NCBI RefSeq assembly: GCF_013213835.1
Contig: NZ_JABSSU010000010.1
Location: 1 to 64,000 of the forward strand
Length of the DNA: 64,000 bases
Origin: Winogradskyella sp.
GTDB taxonomy: Bacteria; Bacteroidota; Bacteroidia; Flavobacteriales; Flavobacteriaceae
Direction of reading: 5' to 3'
How positions within the stretch are numbered: position 1 is the stretch's first letter; each line of letters begins with the position of its first letter. Of this stretch, positions 1-8,577 are shown one piece after another. The position numbers and the translations under genes are program-made. The notes under the pieces were generated by a model. It was not told the DNA's origin. It was given only the letters and a program-made list of their open reading frames with translations, and ran no database searches.

Positions 1-77
1 AACACATCTACTTTAAGATGCATTGTCTGCGAAGCAGCGCAGATTGAAGTTCGCCTTTGGCGAATGTGTTATCATCG
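1..77. repeat. Hairpin repeat, copy 1 (left end cut by window)
   Basis: The 77 bases are identical to 4384-4460. The complete copy has 13-base terminal inverted repeats (GATGATAACACAT / ATGTGTTATCATC) and two inner hairpins, TCTGCG/CGCAGA and TTCGCC/GGCGAA. It sits inside an attC-like site, between the outer core box and the inner arm. The window starts just inside its left end. Confidence 0.8.
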
Positions 78-202
78 TGTTCGTGTATGGTTTGTGGTGT
101 TGTGACCTAAGTTAGCAAAAAAGGAGGGAAGAGTGATTGGATTTTGCAAGAAATCCACGAGTCATCTTTAAACACCATGAACTATACACGTTGTTGTAGC
201 TA
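78..202. other. attC-like site A (partial, hairpin-interrupted)
   Basis: The right part of an attC-like palindrome: an inner arm near 82-88 (GTGTATGG region) faces CTATACAC at 182-189, followed by the spacer GTT and the core box GTTGTAGCTA at 193-202. That box is the exact complement of the box at 3315-3324 that closes the MarR/TonB module. The hairpin repeat lies directly to its left and the other core box is outside the window. Confidence 0.55.
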
Positions 203-238
203 GTTCTTTGACTGAATGCTAAAAATCTTTAAGTTCAT

Positions 239-859
239 TTATTCTAATATATCTGTGGCATCAAACTTATTATCCAGGTAATTATTTAAATGATAATCAT
301 CCAACTTGTTTAATATTTTTATTAGCTGTTTTTTTTCTAATTCGTTCAGTGGAAAACTCACAACTTTTGCAGCGGGTCTGGCATTATTATAAGCTCTGAA
401 AATTTCTTGTTCTCCCTTATTGGTAAGCTTAATCAATTTACTTCTTTTATCATTGGGATTATCTATTTGTGTAAATATATTTTTTTCGATTAATCGATTA
501 ATGATTTGCATACCAGATGATTTTTCATAAACCATCTTTCTAATAAGTTCCATTTTACTTAAAGGACCATACTGATGAATTATCGCAGTAAATGGAAATT
601 CCATATCTGTAGAAAAACCTGTTTGTTTCAAAGCATCTTTCAGGTACAAATTTGCGTAACGATTTAAACGTGCTAAATGCACTATAATTTCTTGATTTAT
701 TTCTTCCTCTTGAAGTTTTAAAATTTTCCTGTATTCCTGTTTATGATCTTTATTTCTTAAGAATTCCATATAAGATTCCAATGAAATATCAGAGTTAACC
801 TCCAATTTATATTTTATCGCTTCATCTACCAGAAGTTTTATTAATGTCTCTATTTTCAT
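239..859 (-). CDS. MarR-family transcriptional regulator
   Basis: A 206-residue protein with a winged-helix core at roughly residues 85-155: a recognition helix region around KSSGMQIINRLIEKN, then the MarR wing signature NPNDKRSKLIKLTNKG, and flanking N- and C-terminal dimerisation helices. Known: MarR proteins are homodimeric regulators, usually repressors, whose DNA binding is relieved by small ligands. It is divergent from the TonB receptor gene that begins 84 bases away and shares its cassette, so it probably controls that receptor and itself; an imperfect palindrome lies between them. It is about 50 residues longer at the N-terminus than the smallest MarR proteins. The ligand cannot be read from the sequence. 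Confidence 0.88.
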   Translation of the reverse strand: MKIETLIKLLVDEAIKYKLEVNSDISLESYMEFLRNKDHKQEYRKILKLQEEEINQEIIVHLARLNRYANLYLKDALKQTGFSTDMEFPFTAIIHQYGPLSKMELIRKMVYEKSSGMQIINRLIEKNIFTQIDNPNDKRSKLIKLTNKGEQEIFRAYNNARPAAKVVSFPLNELEKKQLIKILNKLDDYHLNNYLDNKFDATDILE

Positions 860-890
860 AATTAAGTATTATTTAACACTAAAAAATATA

Positions 891-917
891 AATATAGTAC
901 AAAATAGAACTAATATT
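891..917. promoter_or_regulatory. Candidate MarR operator
   Basis: An imperfect palindrome (AATATAGT at 891-898, ACTAATATT at 909-917, one-base offset) lies in the 84-base gap between the divergent MarR and TonB-receptor genes. MarR proteins commonly bind AT-rich palindromes of this size in the divergent promoter. Assignment is by position only. An A-tract follows at 921-934. Confidence 0.3.
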
Positions 918-943
918 GCAAAAAAAAAAAAAAATTGAAAGTT

Positions 944-3292
944 ATGAAAAGATTAGTTACAACAATTTGTGTTTTTTTTCCATTCATCTTTTTTGCTCAG
1001 GTTACAGGCGAAATCTATGGGACAATAGTTGACGAAAAAAACATCCCAGTGGCAGGAGCTTCGGTTATACTGGAAAATACAACAAAAGGAGCACAAACCG
1101 ATTTTGACGGAAAATATATAATTACCAACATCGAACCTGGTTCTTATAATTTAATTGCCAGTTATATAGGCTATGAAACTCAAACCAAGTTTAATATTCT
1201 TGTAAAGTCTAAGGGAAATCAATCTTACGATTTTGTTTTGGTGGATTCCGCAGAAGCCTTAGAACAAGTGGTTATTTCTAATAAGAATAAAATAAGTCGC
1301 CCACGAGAAACACCACTTTCAACCCAAACCTTATCAGCGGTAGAGATAGCTACTTATCCCGGAAGTAATAATGATGTTGTTCAAGTTGCTCAAACTTTAC
1401 CAGGAGTATCTCCGTCTATCGGAGGGTTTAGAAATGACCTAATAATAAGGGGAGGAGCTCCCAACGAAACAGTTTATTATCTCGATGGAATGGAAATACC
1501 AAACATAAATCACTTCAGTACGCAAGGCAGTGCAGGAGGTCCAGTAGGAATGGTGAATGTATCCTTTATTAGTGATGTCACATTATCTACTTCGGCGTTT
1601 GGCGCACAATACGATAATCCATTATCGGGTGTTTTGCAATTCAAACAGCGAAATGGAAATGCTCGAAATTTTACTGGAAATTTTAGAATTAGTGCAAGTG
1701 AAGCCGCTTTGACTTTAGAAGGGCCCTTATTTAAAAAGGAAAATGAAGAATCTAAAACGACATTCATAGCATCGGTTCGTAGAAGCTATTTAGAATTTCT
1801 CTTTGAAACCATTGGACTTCCATTTAGACCGAACTACTGGGATTATCAATATAAATTGAACCATAAAATAGATGACTATAATTCGATAAGCTTGATTGGT
1901 ATTGGATCTATAGATGATTTTTCTGTTGAGGCACCAGATGATTTTGATGCCGAACAACAAGCTCAATTAGAGCAGGCGCCTTTCATTAATCAAAGAACTA
2001 ATGCAATTGGTATTACTTGGAATAATCGATTTAAAGATGGTACGGGTTTTATGCAAACCACAATGAGTAATAACTATTTAAACAATCAATTTACCAGATA
2101 TGAGGATTCCGAGAATGAATCAGGAGTTCTCTTTAATAACGATGCTATTGAGAATGAAACTAAGTTGAGATATGAACTAACAAAGTTTTACGGAGACTGG
2201 AAGATTAAGGCAGGTTCTAATTTACAGTATTCGTTATATGAGAATAACACCATAAATGTACAGGATAACAATCAATTTAATACTGAAATAGACTTTTTGA
2301 AATACGGTTTATTTTTGAATGCAACTCGATCTTTTTTTGATAATACTTTAGACGTGTCTTTTGGATTTAGAATGGATGATGATACGTTCACAAATGAAGA
2401 CAATTTATTATCTACATTCTCTCCGAGATTATCTGTCTCCTACGAGTTCATTGAAGATTGGAAAATCAACGCCTCTGTTGGACGATATTATAAAATTCCA
2501 CCATATACCATCTTAGGGTTTAGAAATAATCAAAATCAGTTGGTTAATGAGAACGTAAATTATACTTTAAGCGACCATTTTGTTATTGGAATTCAAAACT
2601 ATTTAAGTCCGTCTGCCAGTATATCACTTGAAGGTTTCTATAAACGCTATGATGATTATCCTGTTTCTGTTCTGGATGATGTTTCATTGGCAAATAAAGG
2701 TGCTGATTTTGAAGTTTTGGGAAGTGAAGATATCGAGAGTGTTGGTCGTGGGAGAAGTTATGGTGCTGAACTTCAATTTCAGCAAAAGTTGACCAATAAT
2801 TTTTATGGCATATTTGCGTATACCTTTTTCTACAGTGAATTCACTGGGTTTGATCGTGACAGATATTTGCCTTCTGTTTGGGATAGTCGTCATCTTATTT
2901 CATTTACTGGAGGTTATAAATTAAATCGGAATTGGGAAATTAGTGCACGTTATCGTTTTGCTGGAGAAACACCCTTTGTACCTACAGATATTGATGCCAC
3001 ATTAAATGCCTATCCTGAAATTGTTTTGGATTATAACCGCTTAGGTCAAGAAAACCTGAATGTTTTTAGTCAGTTGGACGTCAGAATCGATAAGAAATGG
3101 AATTTTGAAAAATTATCACTTAATATTTTTGCAGAAGTGCAAAACCTTTTGGCACAAGAGATTCCTCAGCCTACTCAATTTGGTCTCGCAAGAGATTCGA
3201 ACGGACAGATTCAAAATCCAAGAAGTTTAGTAGCAATTGAAACCGACACAGGACAAATAATTCCAAGTTTAGGAATAGTTTTAGATTTTTAA
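944..3292 (+). CDS. TonB-dependent outer-membrane receptor
   Basis: About 782 residues from the ATG at 944; a TTG nine bases upstream is in frame but would only lengthen the signal peptide (MKRLVTTICVFFPFIFFAQ). Order: signal peptide, carboxypeptidase-regulatory-like beta-sandwich (about 22-105, GEIYGTIVDEKNIPVAGASV), plug domain (about 115-225, with LIIRGGAPNETVYYLDGM), then a 22-strand-type barrel ending in a terminal Phe (SLGIVLDF). Known: such receptors import ligands across the outer membrane using TonB energy. No SusD partner is adjacent, so a siderophore or other small ligand is as likely as a glycan. It is the only cassette gene on the plus strand and is paired with a divergent MarR gene. 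Confidence 0.9.
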   Translation: MKRLVTTICVFFPFIFFAQVTGEIYGTIVDEKNIPVAGASVILENTTKGAQTDFDGKYIITNIEPGSYNLIASYIGYETQTKFNILVKSKGNQSYDFVLVDSAEALEQVVISNKNKISRPRETPLSTQTLSAVEIATYPGSNNDVVQVAQTLPGVSPSIGGFRNDLIIRGGAPNETVYYLDGMEIPNINHFSTQGSAGGPVGMVNVSFISDVTLSTSAFGAQYDNPLSGVLQFKQRNGNARNFTGNFRISASEAALTLEGPLFKKENEESKTTFIASVRRSYLEFLFETIGLPFRPNYWDYQYKLNHKIDDYNSISLIGIGSIDDFSVEAPDDFDAEQQAQLEQAPFINQRTNAIGITWNNRFKDGTGFMQTTMSNNYLNNQFTRYEDSENESGVLFNNDAIENETKLRYELTKFYGDWKIKAGSNLQYSLYENNTINVQDNNQFNTEIDFLKYGLFLNATRSFFDNTLDVSFGFRMDDDTFTNEDNLLSTFSPRLSVSYEFIEDWKINASVGRYYKIPPYTILGFRNNQNQLVNENVNYTLSDHFVIGIQNYLSPSASISLEGFYKRYDDYPVSVLDDVSLANKGADFEVLGSEDIESVGRGRSYGAELQFQQKLTNNFYGIFAYTFFYSEFTGFDRDRYLPSVWDSRHLISFTGGYKLNRNWEISARYRFAGETPFVPTDIDATLNAYPEIVLDYNRLGQENLNVFSQLDVRIDKKWNFEKLSLNIFAEVQNLLAQEIPQPTQFGLARDSNGQIQNPRSLVAIETDTGQIIPSLGIVLDF

Positions 3293-3314
3293 TATCCAGT
3301 TCGAATAAAGGATT

Positions 3315-3513
3315 AGCTACAACGGTTTAGCTATGGTGTCGTTGCGGCTGGCAACGCAGCGTAGCGCCACTCCGGTGTGATTGGCGTTTTCTAATCGGTA
3401 GCGAAGCGCGTTGCATTACGCAAATATTCATGCTTTACTTTATAGACTAAAAGTAGGAAATATTCTCAAAGCACCTAATAAGTAGCAATGCATTATAGGT
3501 GTTGTTACCTACA
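3315..3513. other. attC-like site B
   Basis: Bounded by TAGCTACAAC (3315-3324) and GTTACCTACA (3504-3513). The interior is markedly more GC-rich than its surroundings and contains several short inverted repeats such as CGTTGC/GCAACG around 3341-3355. The inner arms (GCTATGGTG region and GCATTATAGGTG region) pair only partly, so this is one of the weaker sites as a palindrome, though both core boxes match their own modules exactly. Confidence 0.55.
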
Positions 3514-3518
3514 GTATT

Positions 3519-4094
3519 TTAATCCAGTGAGTTGTAGATTATATCGAGAAATGATTTACGGTATGCTATGTCACTAAATTGATCTGCAGGAATTTTATCC
3601 AAAGCGTTTATTAAATCTTTGACATTTGTATAAAGGTCACCAGAAGCTTCATATTTCCAATAAGCATCTCGAAAATCAAATTCCCAACTTGAGTTATCTA
3701 AAATTTTTAATTGGTTAATTAAATAGTCGTAACATCCCATTTGAGAACCGACTGGAAACAATAAGTCAGGATTGAATCCCAAGTCCAATTTATATTTTTT
3801 TAGAATCTTTTTGTTTAATTCTCTACTACTAACTTTTTCTAATAGTACAGCATATCCGCTTTTGCTTATGTCGGTCAGATAGTTTTCCGTAAGCAAGTAG
3901 TTCTCGAAGAGGCTATGAACATTGTTTTTATAGATTGGTAGCCCCTCAATCGGTCCGTCCTGAGTTATTAGTCGATTGTATTTAATATCAGAGCATAGCT
4001 TGAATTTTTCTTTGGCGGCACGGTCAGAATTACTTTTGGTTGAGCTACAACCTGTGATTAAGAGAACTAATGATATTTTGAGTAGTCTTTTCAA
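3519..4094 (-). CDS. Small lipoprotein of unknown function
   Basis: A 191-residue protein with a lipoprotein signal (MKRLLKISLVLLITGCSS; lipobox LITGC, Cys about residue 16), so probably anchored in the inner or outer membrane facing the periplasm. The rest is soluble and mixed alpha/beta; I recognise no family. It is alone in its cassette: the stop lies 6 bases from the left core box and the start 4 bases from the right one, leaving no room for its own promoter. Expression therefore probably depends on read-through from a neighbouring cassette on the right. Confidence 0.75.
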   Translation of the reverse strand: MKRLLKISLVLLITGCSSTKSNSDRAAKEKFKLCSDIKYNRLITQDGPIEGLPIYKNNVHSLFENYLLTENYLTDISKSGYAVLLEKVSSRELNKKILKKYKLDLGFNPDLLFPVGSQMGCYDYLINQLKILDNSSWEFDFRDAYWKYEASGDLYTNVKDLINALDKIPADQFSDIAYRKSFLDIIYNSLD

Positions 4095-4107
4095 TATTGT
4101 AGGTAAC

Positions 4108-4378
4108 TAAAGGGTTAAACGTAGTTCTGATTAGAGAATGAAAAGATAATAAATTCCATAGCAATAATTAGAGAAAATTACATCCTTATAGTCTCTAATT
4201 ATTGATTGTCAATTAGCTTCGCATAGCGAAGTGTAAATTGAAGAATTTATTAGATTGGGAATTCGATGATCAGGGCCAAATTACTTTTAACCGGCGATGT
4301 CGCACGTTTTGGCTCGAAGCCCGTAGAAGGCGATTGACTTAGGTAAAGCTGTAATAGTAATTTGGTTTAACCCTTTAG
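4108..4378. repeat. Structured MITE-like element with 13-14 base terminal inverted repeats
   Basis: Ends are CTAAAGGGTTAAAC (4107-4120) and GTTTAACCCTTTAG (4365-4378). Inside are further perfect inverted pairs: CAATAATTAGAGA with TCTCTAATTATTG (about 4164-4206), CTTCGC/GCGAAG around 4217-4231, and CCAAATTACT with AGTAATTTGG. There is no coding capacity. It could be a non-autonomous transposable element or a structured RNA; only one copy is seen in the window. Confidence 0.5.
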
Positions 4379-4460
4379 ATGATAACACATCTACTTTAAG
4401 ATGCATTGTCTGCGAAGCAGCGCAGATTGAAGTTCGCCTTTGGCGAATGTGTTATCATCG
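4378..4460. repeat. Hairpin repeat, copy 2 (complete)
   Basis: An 83-base element with perfect 13-base terminal inverted repeats GATGATAACACAT (4378-4390) and ATGTGTTATCATC (4447-4459), enclosing two hairpins. Bases 4384-4460 are identical to 1-77. It lies at the same relative place in its attC-like site as copy 1. Confidence 0.8.
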
Positions 4461-4590
4461 GGTGTGTGTATGAGCAGTAGCGCATATATAGCTACGACTT
4501 TTCAGTAAGAAATATACTTAAATAAAAGTAAAAACGGTTCGAGTTAACACCCAAACCGCTATTGCTTATACACGTTGTTACCTGCTGGCT

Positions 4591-5541
4591 TTATTCTGTT
4601 ACTAAGCCATATTCATTTATTTCTTGAGTTGTCATTTGGTGCATTCCATTGAAAGGTGCTGAATTTATTGTGAAAAAATAAAAATCTCTACCTTTTGTTT
4701 CTCCAAGCATTTCGGTAAAATAATCTAATTGCTCAATGTGACCTTCAGAATCCTCAGGTAATTGGTCGGCTGTCAGTCCTTCATAACAGCACCAAGAATG
4801 GACTCCTAAAATGGCGCCTGCTTCCATAGTTCTAACTTTACCTGAACAAAATAAATCTACACCACCAGAAAATATCATACTGTTCAATTTTAAGTGTGTA
4901 CGATATCCTGCCTGACGAATAAGTCTACCTGTTTGAACATTTACTTCATCGTTGATTGAACCATCAATTAATCCTAGTTCAATGGTATTTACATTAGGAT
5001 ATTCGGCATTAATTTCAAGTATTTGATTATAAGTTAGACTGCCTAAAGTACCTGATATTCTTGCAATATTACCGAGTACTTCAAATTCAGAATCTCCAGC
5101 TTCGAATTGACTTTCTTGTAATGTAATTTCTAAATCTTTAGTCTCTGAGCCATTTGAGACTTGACCTGTTAGGGTTAAAGAATTCTCGTTTTCGATAATT
5201 GTAAAGTTATGTCCAATATATTCACTCGTTTCATTTGGTTTAAATAAAACTATTGCTCCATTAGGAAAGAAAGTGTCATCTAATGATATAGCAAATTGAC
5301 CACTAGATGTTATATTAGAGACAACGAAATTATTATCGTTAATTTCAGCATCAGTTAGCGCATCAACATTTTGGGAAACACCATTATTAAATACAAAAGA
5401 GCTTTGTATTATAGTAATTGGTGTTTGATTTAAAGTATTAATTGGGTTGTTTAAATCTATAGTTACGTTAATGTCATCATCCTTTTGACAAGAAGTTGTT
5501 GTAACCATTAAAATCGAAATAATTAAATAGATTGTTTTCAT
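4591..5541 (-). CDS. ClpP/crotonase-fold-like lipoprotein
   Basis: About 316 residues from the ATG at 5541, chosen because it gives a clean lipoprotein signal (MKTIYLIISILMVTTTSC; Cys about 18); an upstream in-frame ATG at 5577 adds a charged leader. The C-terminal half resembles periplasmic ClpP-like proteins: a strand-turn segment FSGGVDLFCSG, then GAILGVHSWCC, then TAPFNG-like and YGLVTE at the end. Inference: Ser in FSGG and His in GVHSW may be a catalytic pair, so peptidase or related acyl chemistry is plausible but untested. The N-terminal half is a predicted beta-rich domain. It shares its cassette with the AraC-type regulator upstream on the same strand. Confidence 0.6.
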   Translation of the reverse strand: MKTIYLIISILMVTTTSCQKDDDINVTIDLNNPINTLNQTPITIIQSSFVFNNGVSQNVDALTDAEINDNNFVVSNITSSGQFAISLDDTFFPNGAIVLFKPNETSEYIGHNFTIIENENSLTLTGQVSNGSETKDLEITLQESQFEAGDSEFEVLGNIARISGTLGSLTYNQILEINAEYPNVNTIELGLIDGSINDEVNVQTGRLIRQAGYRTHLKLNSMIFSGGVDLFCSGKVRTMEAGAILGVHSWCCYEGLTADQLPEDSEGHIEQLDYFTEMLGETKGRDFYFFTINSAPFNGMHQMTTQEINEYGLVTE

Positions 5542-5666
5542 TTTTGTTTTTTTAATTGATTTATAAATTCTTAACAAAAGTGAAATTTAATGTAATGATA
5601 AAGGTCTAGAATACGGTTGTATGAGTCTAATAAACCGTTATTAAGACCTTTTTACATAATAGTAGA

Positions 5667-6785
5667 CTATTTCGTCCTATTGTTATTCTGAATAAATTGT
5701 AATGGTGTAAACGACGTAAACTCCTTGAAAACTTTGTAGAATGAAGCTTTTGAGCTAAAACCAGAGTCATATCCAATAGCGATTATACTTAGATTTTTCT
5801 TTTCAGGACTTAATAGTAATGTTTTAGCTTCTTCTACACGGTAATGATTAACAAATTGACTGAAATTATTTTCAGTTTTCCTTTTTATTAATTCGGATAA
5901 ATATCGAGGACTAAGAGATAATCGTCTTGAAAAATCAACTAAAGAAATATTTGAATGTAGAAAGACCTTTTCTTCCTCCATTAATTTAATGATACTTTCA
6001 AAATTATTATTATCCTTTTCTAATTGATTTTTATTTGTTTCTTTAATTTTCTTGTCATCTCGTTTTATAGACTCATCGATATTTTCAAACACAATGGTTT
6101 GTTTTATGCCAGCTATTCCAATCCAAAAAATAAAAATAACATTAAATAAAGAAAATATAGCATTTGATAAAAAACTGTCATCAAATAACCAAAACGTCAT
6201 TACAAAAAGATAAATTAATAGATACCAAATTACAAACTTAGCCCATTTAAGTAGCTTGCCATTTGAATTAGAGTAATAATCATTAACTGTTTCTTGATGT
6301 TTTTTTATATGTTTTAAAATTAGAATGCAATAAAACACAGAGAAAAGATATGATAGATTTACTAGAATATCTAAAAAGTCCATAAATGAACTTTTACTAT
6401 ATAATTCTAGTTTCTGTTGAGAGTTTTGAAAATAAAGAAATGAAAAGAATATAAATTCAAAGATACCTGGGATTAGTATCAGAAAAAGTTTTGATTTTTT
6501 GAAACTTATGTTTGAGACTCTCTTTATATAGATATAGAATAGAGGTAAAGTGAGATAGTAAAAGTTCAAAGGTAAAAAGAGTAAGTTGGGATTGGTTTCA
6601 AGTATTGACATCTCTTTTAGAATAGCATTAAACAGTTCTAAACTATAGGCTATTAAAAAAAGACCTAAGAAGATTTTAGGTCTCTTTATTCTACTCTCAT
6701 ATAGAAGTATTAGTCCTAAGAAGATTCCTTGGATTAAACCTAGGATGTCAATAAGGTTTATAATGTTAATGCAAATGTCTTCCAA
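5667..6785 (-). CDS. Membrane-bound AraC-family regulator
   Basis: A 372-residue protein with about seven hydrophobic segments in residues 10-230, a charged linker rich in Lys, Asn and Asp, and a C-terminal AraC double helix-turn-helix (about 265-370) with ISLVDFSRRLSLSPRYLSEL and the second-helix signature IAIGYDSGFSSKASFYKVFK. Known: this layout is common in Flavobacteriaceae, where the membrane part is assumed to sense a signal. It lies 125 bases upstream of, and in line with, the ClpP-like lipoprotein gene in the same cassette and is a candidate regulator of it. The signal is unknown. Confidence 0.85.
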   Translation of the reverse strand: MEDICINIINLIDILGLIQGIFLGLILLYESRIKRPKIFLGLFLIAYSLELFNAILKEMSILETNPNLLFLPLNFYYLTLPLFYIYIKRVSNISFKKSKLFLILIPGIFEFIFFSFLYFQNSQQKLELYSKSSFMDFLDILVNLSYLFSVFYCILILKHIKKHQETVNDYYSNSNGKLLKWAKFVIWYLLIYLFVMTFWLFDDSFLSNAIFSLFNVIFIFWIGIAGIKQTIVFENIDESIKRDDKKIKETNKNQLEKDNNNFESIIKLMEEEKVFLHSNISLVDFSRRLSLSPRYLSELIKRKTENNFSQFVNHYRVEEAKTLLLSPEKKNLSIIAIGYDSGFSSKASFYKVFKEFTSFTPLQFIQNNNRTK

Positions 6786-6811
6786 ATTCTATTTTTTCAT
6801 TCCACAGGCTT

Positions 6812-6948
6812 GCAGGTAACTGTTTTGTATATGAGCAGTAGCGGAACTTAAGCAACTACTTTTCACAAAGCAATATACTTTATTTAAATAAAAAAATGGT
6901 TCGTGTTAGCACTAAAACCGATATTGCTTATACACGTTGTTGGCGATA
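6812..6948. other. attC-like site D
   Basis: GCAGGTAAC (6812-6820), complement of the box at 4577-4585, opens the site; an inner arm GTATATGAGCA faces TTGCTTATACAC; the site closes with GTTGGCGATA (6939-6948), complement of 8578-8587. It is about 137 bases long and clearly homologous to the right part of site C. Confidence 0.65.
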
Positions 6949-7017
6949 GTAATTATTTAAAATACAGAAAGTCTTTAATATTTAATTAGAAGATATATAT
7001 TAAAGTATAAGTCAAAA

Positions 7018-7899
7018 TTAGTAGCTAATCCTTCTCATATTAGTAGTAGATTTTGCTTCCCAAGTCTTACCATCGTCAGAAGATTGTTCTACAATAATTT
7101 GAAATAAATCATCATTTAATATTTTCCATCGATTTCGAGACAAGCCTTGTTGCTTGAATGCGCTTTGAGTAACACTAAGTAAGAAATCCTTTCCATCTTG
7201 GTTCCATTCGTATATTGAATATGCTCCGTTACTAAAAGTGTAGGTTTCTATCCACTTGTTTTTTTGTCCGTCAAAGTAGCCCAACGTGCTGTAGGTAAAT
7301 GGTTGTTGAAGATGTGTAAATTCTTTTCTAATACCGCAACCTCGTGAATCTAATTGTATATTAAGTTTACCATACAATTCCTCACCATCCTTTGTGACTA
7401 AATATTCGTGCCACTGTCCAATGAATGGCTCTATTAATTTTATATGATTGCCTTGGCAGTTTAACTCATTATTTATCTCGGGTTCTGTAACTATTTCAGA
7501 TTTAACGTAACTACCCAAATCTTTCATTCCTTTTCCATTAACTAAAACGGTTTTATGGTTCTTTCTAATTTCTTGCCACTCCTTTTCTATATCACTATAA
7601 GTGCCTGCTGTGAAATATTCTACGGCTACTATATAGTCCCATTCAGTCGAAGCTTCTTTGCTTGCGTTTTCAATAAGTTTGTAATTATTAAATAAGCCTT
7701 GACTTACAGCTATACTGTCCATAGCAAACCAATTTTTCACAAGGAACGTTTTAAAGTTCTCTTTTTCATTTTGCTTGGCTTTAAGGAAGGTATAGGTCCA
7801 AGTTTTTTGTTGCTTGTTTTCTGCTTTCTCTTGAGCACAAGAAATTATTGGAATTATATGAAGAAATACGATAAGAACGATAATTTTATTTTTCATCAA
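7018..7899 (-). CDS. Secreted or lipid-anchored protein with C-terminal DUF1579-like domain
   Basis: A 293-residue protein with an N-terminal export signal ending IPIISCAQE, which fits a lipobox (ISC). Residues about 30-130 form an alpha/beta domain, and about 145-290 resemble the beta-barrel DUF1579/lipocalin-like family (FIGQWHEYLV, LDSRGCGIRKEF, WIETYTFSNGAY). It has no catalytic motif that I can name. It lies downstream of the Crp-type regulator gene on the same strand and in the same cassette, with a 57-base gap, so the two may be co-transcribed. Two adjacent Met codons make the start uncertain by one residue. Confidence 0.65.
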   Translation of the reverse strand: MMKNKIIVLIVFLHIIPIISCAQEKAENKQQKTWTYTFLKAKQNEKENFKTFLVKNWFAMDSIAVSQGLFNNYKLIENASKEASTEWDYIVAVEYFTAGTYSDIEKEWQEIRKNHKTVLVNGKGMKDLGSYVKSEIVTEPEINNELNCQGNHIKLIEPFIGQWHEYLVTKDGEELYGKLNIQLDSRGCGIRKEFTHLQQPFTYSTLGYFDGQKNKWIETYTFSNGAYSIYEWNQDGKDFLLSVTQSAFKQQGLSRNRWKILNDDLFQIIVEQSSDDGKTWEAKSTTNMRRISY

Positions 7900-7956
7900 A
7901 CTAAAGATTTGAATGCAAAATTATGGCGATTAAGGCTTAAATAAATCGTACTAGTA

Positions 7957-8544
7957 CTATAAAGCACTTTTAATGTTCTTTTTTCTCAAACGACTTAAAT
8001 AAGTCGGTGTAATCCCTAAATAAGATGCAATATGTTTTGCAGGTATACGTTGCTCTAGAGTAGGATAAAGCATTAAAAAGTTTGAAAATCTTGTTAAAGC
8101 AGATTCTGATAAATGTTTACTAATTCTATCTTGTGTAGCTAATAATCTGTTTTGAAGAAGTATTCTAAAATATCTTTCAAGTTTTGGGATTTTAGAATAT
8201 AATTCATCCATGTTTTTTTTATGTATACGCATAACAACGGTATCCTCAACTGCTTGAATATAGAATTCCGATGGTGTATTTCTCACAAAACTTTTAAGGT
8301 TGCCTGTCCACCAACCTTCAATTGCAAAAAGAGTAGTATGTTCATTTGCATTTTCATCTCGATAAAAAGAACGTAAACAACCATTAATCACAAAATATTC
8401 GTAACCGCATCTTTCACCTTCTGTTAATAGGTATTGATTCCGTTTTATTATGGCTATTTCGACCAAAGAAGTAAAAATGTCCTTTTCATATTCGTCCAAC
8501 TCTATAATTCTTTCTAAACTTTTAAAAACTTTTGATAAATCCAT
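7957..8544 (-). CDS. Crp/Fnr-type transcriptional regulator
   Basis: A 195-residue protein: cyclic-nucleotide-binding-like beta-roll at about 20-125 (YLLTEGERCGYEYFVINGCLRS) and a short C-terminal helix-turn-helix (HIASYLGITPTYLSRLRKKN). The family is common in Bacteroidota as single-domain sensors that mostly lack the residues for cAMP binding. It is first in its two-gene cassette, 34 bases from the right core box, and probably regulates itself or the downstream secreted protein. A similar paralogue is at 26150-26734. Confidence 0.85.
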   Translation of the reverse strand: MDLSKVFKSLERIIELDEYEKDIFTSLVEIAIIKRNQYLLTEGERCGYEYFVINGCLRSFYRDENANEHTTLFAIEGWWTGNLKSFVRNTPSEFYIQAVEDTVVMRIHKKNMDELYSKIPKLERYFRILLQNRLLATQDRISKHLSESALTRFSNFLMLYPTLEQRIPAKHIASYLGITPTYLSRLRKKNIKSAL

Positions 8545-8577
8545 AGAATTTTAATGTACTCAATGATTTTGTCTTAT

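Larger units (their letters stand above)
4098..4585. other. attC-like site C, interrupted by two insertions
   Basis: Outer boxes are TGTAGGTAAC (4098-4107) and GTTACCTGC (4577-4585). The part from about 4461 to 4576 closely resembles site D at 6826-6938 (GTATGAGCAGTAGCG ... TTGCTTATACACGTT). The extra length comes from a 271-base structured element and the 83-base hairpin repeat, both lying between the left core box and the inner arm. The site would be about 140 bases without them, the same length as sites D, E and F. Confidence 0.6.

Noticed and set aside
7699..7944. Plus-strand ORF of 81 codons
   Set aside because: It lies inside and antisense to the exported protein gene at 7018-7899 and its composition matches a shadow frame.
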